Shown here: positions 60,424 through 64,000 of the stretch, piece after piece | How the letters are laid out: the number at the start of each line of letters is the position of its first letter | Position numbering within the stretch: position 1 is the first letter of the stretch | NCBI GenBank assembly: GCA_016081115.2 | Contig: JABTTQ020000359.1 | Location: forward strand, 1-64,000 | Direction of reading: 5' to 3' | From: Rehmannia glutinosa | Taxonomy: Eukaryota; Streptophyta; Magnoliopsida; Lamiales; Orobanchaceae | Length of the DNA: 64,000 bases | The notes under the pieces: model-generated | The model's input: only the letters and a program-made list of their open reading frames with translations | Told to the model about the DNA's origin: nothing | The model's database searches: none | Made by a program: the position numbers and the translations under genes

Positions 60424-60489
60424 AAAATATTTATGATATATAAGAAAAAACTAGTTTTTTTCTTTATACTAACTTACTAAGGTTTCATG
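60424..60489. repeat. Right copy of the ~63-66-bp duplication
   Basis: Matches 22016-22078 except for a 3-bp TAT insertion. Confidence 0.9.
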
Positions 60490-61379
60490 TTATCATATGA
60501 CCAATCTTCGAAAAATCATCCCGGTTCTTCTGGAACTGCCCCATATAAACAGCGAGAATGCACAATGGCTCTCGTTAATATCCTTGTTAATATCCTCAAC
60601 TACCGCGCACAATAATCATCCCTCAACAAGTGATTGTTTTACGTTGGACTCCCCTCTATCCAGCCGCAAGTTCCTACCGAGTTCCAACCTCCAACATTGC
60701 CACTTGAAGTCCTCAATAACTAGATTTTTTTATAAATAGCGAAATTGTTTATCTTATTTCCAGAAAAAGTATAGTTAATGGATAAGTAACACCAATAAAA
60801 ATCTGATTGATATTATATAGTAGAAGATTTCGACCCGCCGAGCGCCGACGGACATAACTAAAGAAATGTATTCTTTAGCTGTGTTATTTCACTATTTGTT
60901 AAATTTGTAAGGAAATAAAATTTGTTAAATAATTACGACTTATTCCTTTCATTCTCCTAAAAATGTTCTATGAGTTTGGCAATATTTTCCGATGGGGAAT
61001 TGGGGATTTTCTTTTTTTACAATTTCACCCAAAGAACAATTTATGATGCCCTTCAAATCACCCTTTTTCTAAAATCATAATATTGAACGCTATTTTTTTT
61101 ATAGAACAATGCATATAAATAACATTCATTTGTTAATTTTTATTTTAGACTAAACCAACATAAAACCTTAAAATTGACACAAGATGCACGATCATCACAT
61201 TCGACTTTGATTTACAAACTAGCAATTTGAAGTTCCTAAGATAAACCAATATAAAAAAATCAATTTCAAAATTAGTAGATAAAAATCAAAATCTCATATT
61301 GATGATTTGTTTCACTAACTCTCAACAATTATTTTTAAGATCAATATTATAAATATACGCGATTATCACGTGTAGACCC
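60490..61379. other. Intergenic DNA, formerly next to the S-RBP11-like promoter
   Basis: No gene is supported. If the duplicated flank is a target duplication, 60490 onward is the sequence that originally lay just upstream of 22016. An 80-codon open frame at 60497-60739 has no recognisable domain. Confidence 0.5.
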
Positions 61380-61680
61380 ATGATAAGGGGCTCCCAAGAT
61401 AGAATCCTCTTCTCGGCCCTTTTCCTTTGTTTAAGTTTAAAAGTCAAGTTTGAATAGCGACCAACGTAGAGGTAAGATGTTCATATTTGCCATTAATCCC
61501 CACTATTTGGTCATGCATTTCGAACTAATACCGAAATTTATTCTGCGACTTCATTTCACGAACCTTCTCGTTTCATAGTCTCCGTTTGAAGTATTTGGTC
61601 GATGCGTTCTTGAGCTTCTGAAGATCTTTCAATCGAATACCATCAACCATGGCCGAGGATCATGACTTCTTGATACCAAT
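61380..61680 (-). other. Primer-binding site and gag-like leader after an LTR
   Basis: Directly inside the LTR at 61681 the minus strand reads ATTGGTATCAAGAAG, a tRNA-Met-type primer site. From ATG 61650 it encodes MVDGIRLKDLQKLK, later EMHDQIVGINGKYEHLTSTL and EEDSILGAP, a pattern I associate with the N-terminus of Ty3/gypsy-type gag rather than copia. Stops interrupt it and it ends near 61380. Confidence 0.5.
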
Positions 61681-62052
61681 TGTTGTAATTCGATATTTTG
61701 ATGGATTGTAACTTAATATTAAAATACAGAATATGATATTTCTTAGCTCAGCATTCATAGAATTTTGGGGAAGGTGATAGAGATAGAAGGTAGAGAGAGA
61801 GAGAGAGATGAAATTAGAGAGAGAAGAGAATTGCAACAACTTTCTGATTGATTCCTTCATTCCATTTTACTGCCGTTTATATTCTTGAAAGTATAATAGA
61901 AACAGAATACTTTTGTATTTCTCTATATTGCTGAAGTACAATGACGTCCAATATTTATACAAGTTAAGGTAACTAACAAATCTAAAAAATAAATAAGTAT
62001 GAATCATAAAAGATAAAATACAAGAGCTACAAAATGGGTGTCATCATTATCA
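61681..62052 (-). repeat. LTR of the right-hand copia element (372 bp)
   Basis: On the minus strand it starts TGATAATGATGACACCC and ends AATTACAACA (TG...CA). A purine-rich tract GCCGAGGGGCG (62063-62053) precedes it, as expected for a 3' LTR. A (GA)n run sits at about 61793-61811. Confidence 0.75.
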
Positions 62053-64000
62053 CGCCCCTCGGCGATAAAGCGGATCACCGCAACAAGCTTGTTTCGTAAA
62101 ATAATGAAGCGAGGTCGTGCAAGGATTTGGTCATGATGTCCGCCAACTGATCGATGGTGGAAATGAACTTAATTGACAATTCACCAGCAGATACTTTTTC
62201 ACGGACAAAATGAACATCAATTTCAATGTGTTTTGTGCGCGCATGGAACACATGATTGGTGGTTAGGTAAGTGGCACCAATGTTATCACACAAAGAGTAG
62301 GTGCAATAGAATCGAGTAGATTGAGCTCACGTAAAAGTGATTGTATCCAACATAATTCGTCTGTGGCAAAGACAATTGCACGCTATTGCGCTTATGTACT
62401 TGATCTCGATGTGGTAGGTTGTTTCTTCGCAGACCATGAGACTAAGTTAGAACCAAGATAAATACAATAGCCGTGAGTAATTCTTCTATCGTCGGGGCAT
62501 CCAGCCCAATCAGAATCAGAGTAAGCGTGCAATTCAGTGATAGAAGAGGGTCGAAGCAACAACCCATGAGACCTAGTGCCATTTAGATATCGAAGAATGC
62601 GTTTAACGGCGGACCAATGTGGATCGCGAGGAGCATGCATAAACTGACATACCTTGTTGACAAAGCAAAACTAATCTTCCTGGTCTCGTGAATGTAAGAT
62701 CTTGAAGAAAGAGCACCGAGCAACACTACGTTACAAAGTTGGATCATGAAAGGGATCATATTCATTCTGAGATAAGTGCAATGATGATGAAAGTGGAGTA
62801 GCAGTAGGCTTCGCATCAACCATTTTTGTGCGTACCAACAAGTCAGTAATATAATGATGTTGAGAAATTAGTAAACCTTCAGATTTGCGAGAAACCTGGA
62901 TACCCAAGAAGAATGATAAATCACCAAGATACTTTAATGCAAACTGACTGTGGAGTGCAGACGCAACGGATTTAATGGCTGCGAGAGTAAAACTTGTTAA
63001 AAGAATATCATTGACATACACTAAAATCATGATGATAGCATCGGTATGTCTAAAAAATAGAGATGTATCGATTTTCTTTGAAATGAACCCCATTTGAATT
63101 AAGAAGTCGTTGAGTCGGGAAAACCAAGCATGAGGTGCTTGCTTTAAATCATAAAGAGCTTTTTGTAATTTACAAACATGATTCGGATATTGAGGATGAA
63201 CAACACCTGGAGGTTGAGACATATAAACATCCTCAGAAAGTAGTCCATGCAAAAAAGGCATTGTTAACATCAACCTGTCGGATAGGCCAACCATGTGAAA
63301 TAACGAGAGACAAAATGATACGAATAGTAGTGGGTTTAACAACAGTACTAAATGATTCAGTGTAGTCGATACCCTCTTACGATTAAACCCTTTGCGACTA
63401 ATCGAGCTTTGTATCGTTCAATGAGAACCATCCACATTCCTCTTGATTCGAAAAACCCATTTGCAACCAATAATATTTGCATTGGATGGTTGTGGAGTTA
63501 ACATCCATGTATTATTCTGAATAAGGGCATTATATTTTTTGTTCATGGCATCACGCCAGTGATAGTGTTTGGATGCAGAGGAATAGGAGGTTGCTTCATA
63601 GCCTAAAAGCGCGGAAGAGACAAAGGGACGGGTAATGGCTGTATAGCTGAGGAAGTCGGAAAATTGTTTGGCATGCCGCGTGTTGTCGTGAGTTTGAGTA
63701 ACCATGGGGTGACGAGACTGAGATGGAACGTCATGTAATTCGGGATTAGAATAAGTGTTAGGATAGTTAGACGTGGAGGAAAAGGGAGAAGGACTGGGAA
63801 TGGATTTTGATTCGGAAGATGGTGAGCATGGAGGGGAATGAGCAGGTTGTGAGGTTATAGAAGTTGGTGAGAATTGTGGTTGTATTTGGGTAAGTGGGAG
63901 GCGTGTGGGAGATTAAGGAACTAGGGGGACGTGTGGTGGAGATTTATTAGAAGAAGGAATAGAAGTACTTGGTGTTTCTGGATTAGATGAAGAAGAGGAA
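62053..64000 (-). pseudogene. copia pol (RT and RNase H) of the right-hand element
   Basis: It is cut by the right edge. In order on the minus strand: ALIQNNTWMLTPQPSNANII and CKWVFRIKRNVDG (63540-63420), EDVYMSQPPGVVHPQYPNHV, KLQKALYDLKQAP, then the catalytic box VYVNDILLT (about 63021-62995), where YVDD is changed to YVND, and LKYLGDLSFFLGIQVSRKSE. RNase H follows: AVKRILRYLNGTRSHGLLLR, YSDSDWAGCPDD, HARTKHIEIDVHFVREKV, ending near 62075. The D-to-N change and frameshifts make it inactive. Left of 64000 the region 63720-64000 is a proline/serine-rich linker before RT. Confidence 0.9.

Noticed and set aside
60497..60739. 80-codon open frame on the plus strand
   Set aside because: No domain and no gene context. 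Left as intergenic.

Overview
This is plant nuclear DNA, most likely from a eudicot. It is AT-rich, carries two spliced or single-exon plant genes, and is otherwise made of plant transposable elements: Ty1/copia LTR elements, L1-type and RTE-type LINEs, Helitrons, MITEs, a SINE and solo LTRs. I see no bacterial operon, CRISPR array or rRNA. The species cannot be fixed from the sequence alone.

Layout. 1-4282 is the 5' part of a decayed Ty1/copia element on the minus strand whose other end lies beyond the left edge. 4283-10900 is AT-rich intergenic DNA with a ~280-bp tandem duplication, a Helitron 3' end, a solo LTR with a perfect 5-bp target duplication, two MITEs and a SINE. 10957-11964 is an intact single-exon F-box gene with a C-terminal membrane anchor. 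12000-18930 holds a candidate ~2-kb Helitron, an RTE-type LINE, two fold-back MITEs and a 432-bp tandem duplication. 19049-21892 (minus) is a four-exon gene for a small organelle-type RRM protein like Arabidopsis S-RBP11.

The main structure starts 187 bp upstream of that gene's start codon and runs to about 60423. It is a nested insertion of ~38.3 kb. An L1-type LINE, bounded on both sides by the same ~63-66-bp sequence, is split in ORF1 by a 36.5-kb insertion (23191-59673) flanked by the 5-bp duplication AACAT. That insertion is a tandem retrotransposon array: LTR, internal region, LTR, internal region, LTR. It belongs to the Sirevirus-like copia group, and each unit has gag-pol plus an unusually long region (~4.6 kb) downstream of RNase H that seems to hold a third ORF. 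Unit B is itself interrupted by another copia element (28971-35994) and a solo LTR (25915-27611, TSD TGTAT). All retroelement ORFs are broken.

The right end (61681-64000) is another minus-strand copia element. It ends in a 372-bp LTR that is followed, unusually, by a primer-binding site and a gag-like leader.

The two host genes look functional. Everything else is mobile DNA in decay. The most informative part is the order of nesting and its position at the S-RBP11-like promoter.
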